A model generated the notes under the pieces. It did no database searches and was not told the DNA's origin. It was given only the letters and a program-made list of their open reading frames with translations. From Catellatospora sp. KI3 (lineage in GTDB: Bacteria; Actinomycetota; Actinomycetes; Mycobacteriales; Micromonosporaceae): a DNA stretch of 64,000 nt. Within the stretch, counting starts at the first letter, position 1. Every line of letters begins with the position of its first letter. Below, in pieces: positions 8,976 through 17,312 of this stretch. A program made the translations under genes and the position numbers. Location: assembly GCF_029948125.1 (NCBI RefSeq), contig NZ_JASAMB010000001.1, positions 310,001 to 374,000 of the forward strand, read 5' to 3'.

Positions 8976-10880
8976 ATGGCTTCTCGACGCCCCCGGCTCA
9001 TCCTCTCGCTTCTGTCACTTACGCTGCTTTTTCCCGCTCTCGCCGCCTGCTCCGAGGAGGCGGGTCCGGCACCGGTGCTCGACGCCTTCCTGGCCGGCTG
9101 GCCGAAGGGCACCTTCGAGAATGTGAACTTCGTCAAGGCCAGCGGCGAGCGGCTGGACCCGGCGGCCGTCGGCACCGAACTGCGGTCGCTGGAGGGCACC
9201 CTCGCGCAGACCCCGCCCGCGGTGGCCAAGAAGTCCGACCCGGTGGTCAGCGCCGAGCTCGCCACCACCGAGGTGGTCGTCAAGCAGCCGCTGCCCAACG
9301 GCACCACCTGGGAGTACACCACCACCGTGCGCATGTCGAAGGCCAAGGACGCCTGGCGGGTGATCTGGGAGCCCGCGGTGGTGCACCCGAAGCTCACCTT
9401 CGGCGACGCGCTGGCCGTGCGGCGCATCGCGCCGGTCCGCGCCGGGGTGCTCGACGGGGCGGGCGAGGCGATCGTCAAGCCGCGCCCGGTCGTCGTGGTC
9501 GGGGTCGAGCCGCAGCGGGTCAAGGACCTGGACCAGCTGGTCAAGGACCTCGACGAGGTCCTCAAGGGCGGGAAGGTCGACGCGAGCACGGCCGACCTGG
9601 CCGCCCGGGTCAAGGCCGCCAAGCCGGACGCGCTGGTCGAGGTGGTGACGCTGCGGCGGGAGGTGTACGACCCGATCCGCGACAGGCTGCGGGCGCTGGA
9701 GGGCATGCGGTTCCGTGAGGAGCAGTGGCTGCTGGCGCCGACCCGCACCTTCGCCCGCGCCCTGCTGGGCACGGTCGGCCCGGTGACCAAGGAGATCATG
9801 GATGCCAAGCCCGGCGTGTACGCGGTGGGCGACCAGGCCGGCCTGGGCGGCATGCAGAAGCAGTACGAGGACCTGCTGCGCGGTACCGCCGGGATGAAGG
9901 TCGTGGTGACCCGCAAGGCGGCCGACGGCACCACCCAGGACGAGGCGCTCTACACGCTCGAGGCCAAGAACGGCACGCCGCTCAAGACCACGCTCGACCC
10001 GGCCGCGCAGGTGGCCGCCGAGAAGGCGCTGTCGACGGTCAAGCAGCGCAGCGCCATGGTGGCGATCCGGATCAGCGACGGCAGGATCATCGCGGCGGCC
10101 AACAGCGGCGACGAGAACCTGGCCTTCAACGCCCAGGTGCCGCCCGGCTCCACCTTCAAGACCGTCACCGCGTACGCGCTGCTGGAGGCGGGCAAGGTCA
10201 CCCCGACCACGATCGTGGCCTGCCCGAAGTTCATCACCGTGGACGGCCGCCAGTTCAAGAACTCGCACTTCCTGGAGCTGGGCAACGTCCAGTTCCACGT
10301 CGACTACGCCAAGTCCTGCAACACCGCGTTCGCCTCGCTGGCCCCGCAGCTCGGCCCGGACGGGCTGGCCACCGCCGCCGGCACCCTCGGCCTCGGCCAG
10401 GCCTGGGACCTCGGCACGCCCGCGTTCTCCGGCAAGGTGTCGGCCAACGGGTCGGCCACCGAGCAGGCGGCGGCCGCGTTCGGCCAGGGCCAGACCATCG
10501 TCAGCCCGGTCGCCATGGCCGGGGTCGCCGCGGCCGTCGCGCGCGGCCAGTGGAAGCAGCCGATCCTGCTGACCGAGCCCGCCCCCGTCAAGCCCGCCGC
10601 CGACGGGCCGCAGCTCAAGGACACCACGCTGGCCGCGCTGCGGTCGATGATGCGCGAGGTCGTCACCGACGGCACCGCGACGCTGCTCAAGGACGTCCCC
10701 GGCGGCCCGGTCCAGGGCAAGACCGGCACCGCCGAGTACGACGACAACCCCGACCACAGCCACGCCTGGTTCATCGGCTGGCAGGGCGACATCGCCTTCG
10801 CCGTGTTCGTGGAGGCGGGCTACCGCCCCTCCGACACCGCCGTCCCGGTCACCGAGGCGTTCCTGCGCGGCCTCCGCTGA
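8976..10880 (+). CDS. Lipoprotein penicillin-binding protein with MecA-type N-terminal domain
   Basis: This is a class B transpeptidase that cross-links peptidoglycan outside the membrane. The signal peptide ends in LFPALAAC, a lipobox with Cys25 as the lipid anchor, so it is tethered as in mycobacterial PbpLipo (Rv2864c). An NTF2-like MecA_N domain (about 30-150) and a dimerisation domain come before the transpeptidase. The catalytic motifs are complete: S392-T-F-K395, S447-C-N449 and K582-T-G584. The length of 634 aa is normal. The ATG comes six bases after CACAAT, so the message may be leaderless. A strong hairpin terminator follows. Confidence 0.92.
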   Translation: MASRRPRLILSLLSLTLLFPALAACSEEAGPAPVLDAFLAGWPKGTFENVNFVKASGERLDPAAVGTELRSLEGTLAQTPPAVAKKSDPVVSAELATTEVVVKQPLPNGTTWEYTTTVRMSKAKDAWRVIWEPAVVHPKLTFGDALAVRRIAPVRAGVLDGAGEAIVKPRPVVVVGVEPQRVKDLDQLVKDLDEVLKGGKVDASTADLAARVKAAKPDALVEVVTLRREVYDPIRDRLRALEGMRFREEQWLLAPTRTFARALLGTVGPVTKEIMDAKPGVYAVGDQAGLGGMQKQYEDLLRGTAGMKVVVTRKAADGTTQDEALYTLEAKNGTPLKTTLDPAAQVAAEKALSTVKQRSAMVAIRISDGRIIAAANSGDENLAFNAQVPPGSTFKTVTAYALLEAGKVTPTTIVACPKFITVDGRQFKNSHFLELGNVQFHVDYAKSCNTAFASLAPQLGPDGLATAAGTLGLGQAWDLGTPAFSGKVSANGSATEQAAAAFGQGQTIVSPVAMAGVAAAVARGQWKQPILLTEPAPVKPAADGPQLKDTTLAALRSMMREVVTDGTATLLKDVPGGPVQGKTGTAEYDDNPDHSHAWFIGWQGDIAFAVFVEAGYRPSDTAVPVTEAFLRGLR

Positions 10881-10891
10881 GGTAGCGCGAC

Positions 10892-10925
10892 GCGGCCCCG
10901 GTCGGTGACCACCGACCGGGGCCGC
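10892..10925 (+). terminator. Intrinsic-type hairpin after the penicillin-binding protein gene
   Basis: Perfect 15-bp arms (GCGGCCCCGGTCGGT and its complement) enclose a four-base loop 12 bases after the stop codon. No U-run follows, as is common in actinomycetes. It also faces the convergent gene at 10996. Confidence 0.85.
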
Positions 10926-10995
10926 GCCCTTTCCGCCACCCAGCCACGCGGCTGCGCGGACGGCAGGGCGGTGCCGGACCTCGTCCGCGGTGTCC

Positions 10996-11811
10996 TCAGC
11001 TCAGTCGCGGTTGCGCGGACGGCAGGTCCCGCAGCTTGTCCCGAGCCGGGGACGGATCGACCGGCCCGGCCGGGAACAACCCCAGCCCGTCGGTGGCCAC
11101 CAGTTCGAGCAGCTGGTCGGCCGTCAGCGGCGGGGAGCCGAGGTAGTTCCCGGCCTGCTCGTAGGCGTACGCGCTGACGAGGGTGCCGTCCGGCAGGAAC
11201 GCCTGGGCGCGGCTCTGGCCGCCCTGGGCCACCGACAGCAGCACCGTCCCGTCCGCCGTCCGCTCGTACGTGCAGGTCGGGCCGGCCATGTCGCATTCGC
11301 CGTTCAGCTCCGGCGCCTCATGCGGCGCCCGCCCTATCTGGATGTTCAAGAAACCGGATCCGGCCGGGCCGTCCAGCGCGAACCACGCGTCGTACACCCC
11401 GCGGTCGGGCAGGTAGACGAGGACATCCACCCGGTACGCCGCGCCCCCGGGCCGCGGCACCAGCGCCCCGAGGGCGGCCTCCAGGACCCCGCCCAGCCGG
11501 GCGATGGTCTGTGCGCAGTCCCCCGGCAGCGGTCCGGTGTACCCCGTATCCGTCGAAACGGTGGGCACCGGGATGGGGCAGTCGACGGTGCCGGGGCTGC
11601 CGACCGCCGCGACGGGGGGACCGCCACCGCCGCTCAGCAGCGGCGGCAGGGCGAGCACACCTGCGGCTAGGACGGCCGCTCCGGTGGCCGCGCCCGCCCA
11701 GCGCATCCGGCGGGAGCGGCGCTGCTCCCCGGCGATGAAGGTGTCGAGATCGATCCGGCTCGGCGGCGGTACGTCGACCGCGGCGCGCATCCGGTGGGGC
11801 AGATCGTCCAT
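10996..11811 (-). CDS. Membrane-anchored partner protein of the downstream-listed SigE-type sigma factor
   Basis: This 271-aa protein has a cytoplasmic N-terminus of about 45 residues, one transmembrane helix (AAGVLALPPLLSGG region, about 40-65) and a long extracytoplasmic part with several cysteines. No zinc-anti-sigma HxxxCxxC motif is visible. The gene starts two bases after the stop of the sigma gene at 11814-12323, so the two are translationally coupled. By position it is the sigma partner, probably an anti-sigma or signal-sensing protein. Its outer domain is not recognised. Confidence 0.7.
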   Translation of the reverse strand: MDDLPHRMRAAVDVPPPSRIDLDTFIAGEQRRSRRMRWAGAATGAAVLAAGVLALPPLLSGGGGPPVAAVGSPGTVDCPIPVPTVSTDTGYTGPLPGDCAQTIARLGGVLEAALGALVPRPGGAAYRVDVLVYLPDRGVYDAWFALDGPAGSGFLNIQIGRAPHEAPELNGECDMAGPTCTYERTADGTVLLSVAQGGQSRAQAFLPDGTLVSAYAYEQAGNYLGSPPLTADQLLELVATDGLGLFPAGPVDPSPARDKLRDLPSAQPRLS

Positions 11812-11813
11812 GT

Positions 11814-12323
11814 TCAGGCCTCCTCGGCGACCAGTCCGGTGCCCTGCAGGCGCGCGCGCAGCGCCTCCAGGGCCCGGAACGTCTGGCTCTTGACGGTGCC
11901 GGTCGAGCAGCCGAGCTCGGCGGCGGTCTCCTCGACCGACAGGTCGCAGAAGAAGCGCAGCACGAGCACGGCCCGACGCCGGGCCGGCAGTTCGGCGAGC
12001 AGGGCGGTGACGTCCAGGTGCTGGTCGACCCCGTCGGGGCCGGGCCCGGTCGCGACCCGCTCCGGCAGGAACTCGACCGGGCGCTCCCGGCGCCAGGGGC
12101 GGCGGCGCTCGTTGAGCATCGCCCGCAGCATCGACGTACGCACGTAGGCGTCGGGATGCTCCATCCGCGACACCCGGTCCCAGTGCCGGTACAGCCCGGT
12201 CAGCGCGGCCGACACCATGTCGTCGGCCGCGTGCCAGTCGCCGCACAGCAGGTAGGCGGTGCGCCGCCAGGCGTCCAGCCGGCCCGCGGCGAACTCGCGG
12301 AACCCGTCGGCGTCCTTGGCCAT
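11814..12323 (-). CDS. ECF sigma factor, SigE family (first copy)
   Basis: This 169-aa RNA polymerase sigma factor has region 2 (FAAGRLDAWRRTAYLLCGDWHAADDM) and region 4 (LSVEETAAELGCSTGTVKSQTFRALEAL) directly joined, as in the actinobacterial SigE family. It would direct polymerase to a small extracytoplasmic-stress regulon. GAGGAG precedes the ATG. It forms a two-gene unit with the membrane protein whose start follows its stop codon by two bases. A similar but separate pair lies at 15.5 kb. Confidence 0.9.
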   Translation of the reverse strand: MAKDADGFREFAAGRLDAWRRTAYLLCGDWHAADDMVSAALTGLYRHWDRVSRMEHPDAYVRTSMLRAMLNERRRPWRRERPVEFLPERVATGPGPDGVDQHLDVTALLAELPARRRAVLVLRFFCDLSVEETAAELGCSTGTVKSQTFRALEALRARLQGTGLVAEEA

Positions 12324-12393
12324 CCCGTCCTCCTCGTCCTCACCCCTCGAACACGGGGCGGACGGACCGGGGTTGCCCGGATCGGGGCGAGAA

Positions 12394-12798
12394 TCAGTTC
12401 GCGGGCGCGGCGGCGGCGCCGCGGCGCAGCCAGAGCAGGCCGAGCACGGGCAGGACCAGCGGCAGGTAGCCGTAGCCCTCGCCGAAGCCCGACCACACGG
12501 TCTGGTCCGGGAAGTCCTGCGGGGCCAGCACGCTCAGCGTGCCGACGGCGAGCACTCCGAGCAGCTCCACGCTGCAGCAGGCCAGGGCCAGCCGCCGCCC
12601 GTGCGTGCCGCCGCGCACCAGCCCGACGGTCGCCACGATGTAGATCACCGCGGCGACGGCGCTGAGCAGGTACGACACCGGCGCCTCGGTGAACTTGGTC
12701 GCGATCTGGACGCTCGCCCGGGAGGTGGCGGCGACGGCGAACAGCCCGTAGACGAAGACGAGCACCCGGCCGAGGCCCCGGTTCAGACCGTCAGGCAC
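12394..12798 (-). CDS. Conserved membrane protein, four predicted helices
   Basis: This 134-aa protein has four hydrophobic stretches: VFVYGLFAVAA, LLSAVAAVIYIVATVGLV, ALACCSVELLGVLAVGTL and YLPLVLPVLGLLWL. It resembles small actinobacterial integral membrane proteins of unknown role. The GTG start at 12796-12798 overlaps the stop of the gene at 12791-13147 by eight bases, so the two are co-translated and probably work together. No catalytic motif was seen. Confidence 0.75.
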   Translation of the reverse strand: MPDGLNRGLGRVLVFVYGLFAVAATSRASVQIATKFTEAPVSYLLSAVAAVIYIVATVGLVRGGTHGRRLALACCSVELLGVLAVGTLSVLAPQDFPDQTVWSGFGEGYGYLPLVLPVLGLLWLRRGAAAAPAN

Positions 12799-13147
12799 CC
12801 CACACCTGCCCCATCCGCAGCACCAGCACCGGCATGATCAGGGCACCCACGCCGATGATCAGGCTGCCGAAGCGGGTCGGCTCCATCTTGCCGACGATCC
12901 ACGCGCCCGCGGGCAGCAGGGCCAGCGTCAGGCCGTACCCGACGAAGGTGGTGACCTCGCGCGGCCCGGTCCCGCCGAACCAGGTCACCACGGCCGCGCC
13001 CAGCAGCAGCACGGCCACGGCGTTGACCACGACGGTGCCGGCGAACTGCACCCGGTCCGGCGCGCGGTCGCGCGCCGAGGCGACCAGCGCGATCACGGCG
13101 AGCAGCAGGGACGCGACGGTCGTCACCGTGGCCAGGACATCCGACAT
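12791..13147 (-). CDS. Small integral membrane protein, three to four helices
   Basis: The 118-aa product is almost wholly hydrophobic (SLLLAVIALVA, VVVNAVAVLLLGAAVVTWF, GLTLALLPAGAWIVG, SLIIGVGALIMPVLVLRMG). I chose the ATG of MSDVLATV at 13145-13147; an upstream in-frame start at 13183 would run into a GC-rich leader. It is the first gene of a coupled pair with the 134-aa membrane protein. The function is not recognised; it could be a subunit of a small membrane complex. Confidence 0.72.
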   Translation of the reverse strand: MSDVLATVTTVASLLLAVIALVASARDRAPDRVQFAGTVVVNAVAVLLLGAAVVTWFGGTGPREVTTFVGYGLTLALLPAGAWIVGKMEPTRFGSLIIGVGALIMPVLVLRMGQVWGA

Positions 13148-13418
13148 GGCAGACACACTAACCCCCGCCCGACCCCGCCCCACGCCACGGTCACCCCGAT
13201 GCGACCGACGCGACTCGCCGACCCCACCCCGCCACCGCCACCGCCACCGCCACCGCCGCGCGCCGCGCGGCGCGCCCCAGGATCAGGGTGCAGTTTCGGG
13301 GAAAGTGCAGGAATCTTGCCAGCGATTCGTGCACTTTCCCCGAAACTGCATGATCAACCGGACGCGGCACGGACGCGGCGCGGCGCGGCGTGGGCGGGGC
13401 TCGGGCGGGCGGCGCGGG
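13148..13418. other. Non-coding gap with hexamer run and PalC copy 1
   Basis: This 271-base gap holds a short CCACCG microsatellite (about 13230-13258, four to five units) and the long PalC palindrome. I see no gene in it. Confidence 0.7.
13289..13350. repeat. PalC copy 1: 21-bp perfect arms
   Basis: Arms at 13289-13309 and 13330-13350 are exact complements with the core TTTCGGGGAAA. The 20-base loop begins GGAATCTTGCC. It is one of four copies in the window; the loop sequence gives this copy a plus orientation. Confidence 0.9.
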
Positions 13419-14426
13419 TCAGGCGACCGCGCGGCGGTCGGTGGGGGTGCGCTGGGTGGGGACGCGGGGCTGGCCCGCCAGGCGGGGCTGACTGGAGACG
13501 CGCCCGGCGCGCTTGGGCGGCAGCAGCGGGGCCAGGCCGGACACCAGCGCCTGGACCAGCTCGGCGGCGTACCGGCCGTCGGGGTCGTGGTCGGGGTCGA
13601 ACACGGTCAGCTCCATGCCGAGGCAGTCCGGGGTGCTGACCAGCCCGTTGAGCAGCAGTTCCAGCTCGGTCAGGGCGATGCCGCCCGGTTCGGGCGCGTC
13701 CACGGCGGGCATCACCGCCGGGTCGAGCACGTCCACGTCGAGGTGCACCCAGTAGCCGGCGCAGTCGGCCAGCCGCTCGCGGGCCCACTGCGCGGTCCGC
13801 TTGGCGCCCTCGGCGCGCAGCGCGGTGGCCGGGCGCACCGCGAACCCGGCCGCCTGCAGGTCGAGGCGGTACTCGTCGTGCTCGCGGATGCCGAGGACGA
13901 CGACGTCGGTGTCGCGGTAGTAGGGGCGCCGACCCTCGATCCCGGCCAGCTCGGTCTGCCCCCGGCCGGTGACCAGGGCCAGGTCCTCCCCGGCCGCCGC
14001 CCCGACGTACGGGGCGTTGCCCGGGTGCCGGAAGTCGGAGTGCCCGTCCACGAAGACGAGCCCGATCCGGCCGTCGACCTCCTCGCCGAGGCGGCGCATG
14101 GCCAGCGCCGAGCCGAGCGTGATCGAGCAGTCTCCGCCCAGCACCAGCGGGAACTCGCCCGCGTCGACGATGGCCCCGATCCGCTCGGCCAGCCGCACCG
14201 TGTACGAGTGCAGCTGCGGCGTGTGGGCCACCCCGTCGCCGGGGCGCCAGTCGCCCGGGTCGTAGCGGGGCGGGGTGAGGCAGCCCGCGTCCCGGGCGTC
14301 GAGGCGGGCCAGCAGCTGCCGGTCGCGCAGCGCCCCCGGCGCCTTCGCGCAGCCGGGGACGGACGTCTCGGTGGGCGGGCGCAGGCCCAGGTTGGACGGT
14401 GCGTCGAGGACCGCGATCCGGCGCAT
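13419..14426 (-). CDS. Arginase/agmatinase-family ureohydrolase with Cys at a metal-site His
   Basis: This 335-aa enzyme belongs to the arginase/agmatinase/formiminoglutamase superfamily, which hydrolyses guanidino or formimino C-N bonds at a dinuclear manganese centre. Three metal motifs are recognisable: GGDCS (Cys100), DGHSD and LDVDVLDP, plus the acidic MELTVFDP. The usual first motif is GGDHS, so one ligand His is replaced by Cys; I have the impression this is recurrent in a subgroup of bacterial members. The last 40 residues are a Pro/Arg/Thr-rich tail of no evident fold. The substrate cannot be assigned. Confidence 0.8.
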   Translation of the reverse strand: MRRIAVLDAPSNLGLRPPTETSVPGCAKAPGALRDRQLLARLDARDAGCLTPPRYDPGDWRPGDGVAHTPQLHSYTVRLAERIGAIVDAGEFPLVLGGDCSITLGSALAMRRLGEEVDGRIGLVFVDGHSDFRHPGNAPYVGAAAGEDLALVTGRGQTELAGIEGRRPYYRDTDVVVLGIREHDEYRLDLQAAGFAVRPATALRAEGAKRTAQWARERLADCAGYWVHLDVDVLDPAVMPAVDAPEPGGIALTELELLLNGLVSTPDCLGMELTVFDPDHDPDGRYAAELVQALVSGLAPLLPPKRAGRVSSQPRLAGQPRVPTQRTPTDRRAVA

Positions 14427-14456
14427 ACGCCTCTCCCCTGGACCTACGCTCGACGG

Positions 14457-15389
14457 CTAGAACAACGCGCTGGCCAGCGAGCGCCGCGCGGCCGCCACCG
14501 CGGGGTCGTCCGGCCCGGCGACGGCGAACAGCGACACGAGGTGCTGGCGCACCGTCTCCCGATCGTCACCGTAGACCCGGCGCACCAGATTCACCAGCCG
14601 CTGGTAGGCCTGCTCCGCCTCGCCGCCCAGCACCTGCACGTCGGCCGCGCGCAGCTGCGCGGGCAGGTCGTCCGGGTCGGCGTCGGCCGCGGCGACCGCG
14701 GCCTGCGGGTCCACTCCCACGACCCGCTTGGCCAGCACGACCTGGGCCAGCCCGGCCTCGGCGGCGGCGTCACGGGGCGCGTCGGAAAGGATCTTGCGGT
14801 ACGCGCGCTCGGCCTCGTCCAGGTCGCCCATCATCAGCGCGTCGTCGGCCTCGGCCAGGCGCGGGTCCTCCGGCACGGCCACCTCGACGCCGCCCGCGCG
14901 CAGCACCGCGTCGAGCCACTGGCGCAGCTGCGCGGGCGGGACCGGGCCGGCGAAGGCGTCGACGGGCTGGCCGCCGACCACGGCGTACACGGTGGGGACG
15001 CTCTGCACCCGGAACATGGCGGCCAGGCGCGGGTTGGCCTGCACGTCGACGCGGGCGAGCACCCACATGCCGCCGTCGGCGGCGTTGAACTGCTCCAGCG
15101 CGTCGGCCAACTGCTGCACCTCGGGGTAGCCCGGGGCCAGGAACGCCACCACGACCGGGGTGGCCATCGACCGCTCCAGCACCTCGGTCTGCACGTTCGC
15201 CTCGGTCACGTCCACCGCGTTGCCGCCGCCCGCGGGCGCGCCGGGGAAGGTGCCGCCGGAGGGCGCGGACTCGCCGCTGTCGGCCGAGGTCGGCGCGGGT
15301 GTGGCGGGCGCCGCGGGCCGGTTGGCCAGGCTGCTCAGGTCCACCGCGCCGCGCGTGAAGATCGACTGTCCGGGTCGGAGATCGCTCAT
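14457..15389 (-). CDS. Thioredoxin-TPR protein of the YbbN/CnoX type, lacking the redox CxxC
   Basis: This 310-aa cytoplasmic protein has a low-complexity Pro/Ala N-terminus (about 20-60) and a thioredoxin fold (about 60-165, with VVVAFLAPGYPEVQQL and VQSVPTVYAVVGG). A helical TPR-like C-terminus (about 175-310) contains DDLPAQLRAADVQVLGGEAEQAY. It matches the CnoX/YbbN co-chaperone layout. The position where thioredoxin has WCGPC reads LAPGYPEV, so it cannot do disulfide chemistry and is more likely a holdase or scaffold. The ATG is preceded by GGGAGA. It is divergent from the second sigma module. Confidence 0.85.
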   Translation of the reverse strand: MSDLRPGQSIFTRGAVDLSSLANRPAAPATPAPTSADSGESAPSGGTFPGAPAGGGNAVDVTEANVQTEVLERSMATPVVVAFLAPGYPEVQQLADALEQFNAADGGMWVLARVDVQANPRLAAMFRVQSVPTVYAVVGGQPVDAFAGPVPPAQLRQWLDAVLRAGGVEVAVPEDPRLAEADDALMMGDLDEAERAYRKILSDAPRDAAAEAGLAQVVLAKRVVGVDPQAAVAAADADPDDLPAQLRAADVQVLGGEAEQAYQRLVNLVRRVYGDDRETVRQHLVSLFAVAGPDDPAVAAARRSLASALF

Positions 15390-15479
15390 GGTTACCCAGT
15401 CTCCCACGCCCGTAACTATTGCCTCGCGAAGGTCCACGGTCGCCGGGAACGGCGCATAGGGTACGCGCGTGTATGTGGC

Positions 15480-15992
15480 ATGCAGATGCCGTCCGCGGTG
15501 GCCTTGAACGCCGCCGCCCCGCGTGCCGACGCGGCGGCGGAGTTCGAGGACTTCTACGCCGCCCAGCGGGAACGGGTGTTCCGCGCGCTGGCCGTCACGT
15601 TACGAGATCCGACGCTGGCCGCCGAGGCCACCGACGAGGCCATGGCCCGGGGGTACGCGCGCTGGTCGCAGCTGCGCGGCCACGCCAACCCCGGCGGCTG
15701 GCTCTACCGGGTCGGGCTGAACTGGGCCACCTCCTGGTGGCGCAAGGTACGCCGGGAGCGCCCGCTGCCGGAGACCGAACCCGCCGTCGACGGCGGCGAC
15801 CCGACCGCGCTCGCGCTGCTGGACACGCTGCCGCTGGCGCAGCGGTCGGTGGTGGTGTGCCGGGTGCTGCTGCAGCTGTCGACCGCCGAGACCGCGACCG
15901 CCCTCGGCCTGTCCGAGGGCACCGTCAAGAGCCGACTCTCGCGCGCGCTGACCCAGCTGCGCGCGGCCCTGCACGAGGAGGGCACCCGATGA
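15480..15992 (+). CDS. ECF sigma factor, SigE family (second copy)
   Basis: This 170-aa sigma factor has region 2 (EFEDFYAAQRERVFRALAVTLRDPTLAAEATDEAMA) joined closely to region 4 (LSTAETATALGLSEGTVKSRLSRAL). ATGs at 15480 and 15486 are both possible starts; neither has a clear ribosome site. It overlaps the next gene by four bases (ATGA). It is only distantly similar to the sigma at 11.8-12.3 kb, so it is not a recent duplicate. Confidence 0.88.
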   Translation: MQMPSAVALNAAAPRADAAAEFEDFYAAQRERVFRALAVTLRDPTLAAEATDEAMARGYARWSQLRGHANPGGWLYRVGLNWATSWWRKVRRERPLPETEPAVDGGDPTALALLDTLPLAQRSVVVCRVLLQLSTAETATALGLSEGTVKSRLSRALTQLRAALHEEGTR

Positions 15993-17260
15993 ACGACGAC
16001 TTCGCCGGCGACATCCCGGCCGAGATCAGCGCGCTGCTGCAGGCGGCCGCCCCGAGCGCGGGCCGGATCCCGGCCGCCGGGGTCGCGGCCGTACGGCGGC
16101 GGGGGGCGCAGTGGCGTCGCCGCCGGGCCGCCACCACCACGGCGGTACTGGCCGGGCTGGTCGCCGTGGTCGCCGCCGGGCCGGCCTGGACCACCCGCGC
16201 CAAGGGCCCCGACCCGGCCGTGTCGCCCCGCCCGACCGTCAGCGCCGGCCCGTCCGCCTCGCCCGTGCCGCGGGAGCTGACCGGCCCCTCGGCGCAGCGG
16301 CTGATCAACGGCTGGCTGGGCGCGTACGAGTCGGCGTCGAACGTCGACTACCAGGGGCCGTACACGGTGCAGAACTTCCGTGCGGTGACGCTGCCGGACG
16401 CGATCGTGGTCTTCCCCGACTTCGCCGAGCTGGCCGACGACGGCCGGGGCGTGCCGCTGCGCTACCGCGGCACGCTGCTCACCTCGGTGGACGAGATCAT
16501 GCCCACCCCCTCGGGCGGGCTGGCGTTGTTCGGCTCACGCGACCTCGACCCCGGCCACCGGCGCCCGGACGGCTCGTGTGTGTCGCGGCTGGAGTTCCGG
16601 CTGGAGCTGTACGACGCCTCCGGTGAGCGCCTGCTGTCGCGCAACGTCCGCGAGCAGTGCCATGACGTCAGCCTGGTCGGCGTGGACGAGCGCTACGCCT
16701 ACCTCGACCGCGACGACGCCGTGATGGCGCACGACCTTGCCAGCGGCGCCGAGCACAAGGTCGTCGACCTGCGCCGGGTGCCGCACCCGCAGACGGTGGT
16801 GGACGGCATCCCGGCACCGGTGCTGCAGTCGGGCAGGCTGGTCCAGTCCACGTTCCACCCGGTGTCCGGCGCCCGCTCCGGCCCGCCCATCACCGTGTAC
16901 GACCTCGCCACGCGCCGCTCGTACGAGCTGGACCTGCCGGCGGCCGAGGTGTTCATCACCGACGTGCGCCTGTCGCCCGACGGCAGCCGGGCGGCCGTGG
17001 TGTGGCGGGGCATGCAGTGGCCCTACAACCTGGAGGTCACCGTGCTGGACGTGGCCACCGCGGCACCGCTGGCCCACCAGGTGTTCCGCGCGCTCGACCA
17101 GCCCCGGCCGACAGGTGCCTCGGTCGACTACCCCACCACGTACGTCGGCACGGCCTGGCACGACGCGTCGGCGCTGCGGGTCGCGTGGTATCCGACGCCG
17201 CTGTCCGGCAAGCACCTGCTGTCGGAGGTGGTCCGCACCGATGTGATCACGGTGCCGTGA
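15989..17260 (+). CDS. Single-pass membrane protein with propeller-like outer domain, partner of the second sigma factor
   Basis: The 423-aa product has a basic cytoplasmic stub, one transmembrane helix (TTTAVLAGLVAVVAAGPAW, about 48-66), a Pro/Ser-rich linker (about 70-95) and a large extracytoplasmic domain. Repeated strand phrases such as VVDLRRVPHPQTVV, PPITVYDLATRRSYELDL, DVRLSPDGSRAAVVWRG and EVTVLDVATAAPLA suggest a TolB/WD40-like beta-propeller. It is start-stop coupled to the sigma gene and is its likely signal-sensing or inhibitory partner. That role is inference from position. Confidence 0.72.
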   Translation: MNDDFAGDIPAEISALLQAAAPSAGRIPAAGVAAVRRRGAQWRRRRAATTTAVLAGLVAVVAAGPAWTTRAKGPDPAVSPRPTVSAGPSASPVPRELTGPSAQRLINGWLGAYESASNVDYQGPYTVQNFRAVTLPDAIVVFPDFAELADDGRGVPLRYRGTLLTSVDEIMPTPSGGLALFGSRDLDPGHRRPDGSCVSRLEFRLELYDASGERLLSRNVREQCHDVSLVGVDERYAYLDRDDAVMAHDLASGAEHKVVDLRRVPHPQTVVDGIPAPVLQSGRLVQSTFHPVSGARSGPPITVYDLATRRSYELDLPAAEVFITDVRLSPDGSRAAVVWRGMQWPYNLEVTVLDVATAAPLAHQVFRALDQPRPTGASVDYPTTYVGTAWHDASALRVAWYPTPLSGKHLLSEVVRTDVITVP

Positions 17261-17267
17261 CAGAGTG

Positions 17268-17300
17268 CGGCGCCCGCCCTGAGCCTGGGAGCGGGCGCCG
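17268..17300. terminator. Hairpin between convergent genes
   Basis: CGGCGCCCGC at 17268-17277 pairs perfectly with 17291-17300 across a 13-base loop. It lies between the sigma-partner stop (17260) and the mutase stop (17313), so it can serve both strands. Confidence 0.75.
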
Positions 17301-17312
17301 TTCTCGCGCCGG

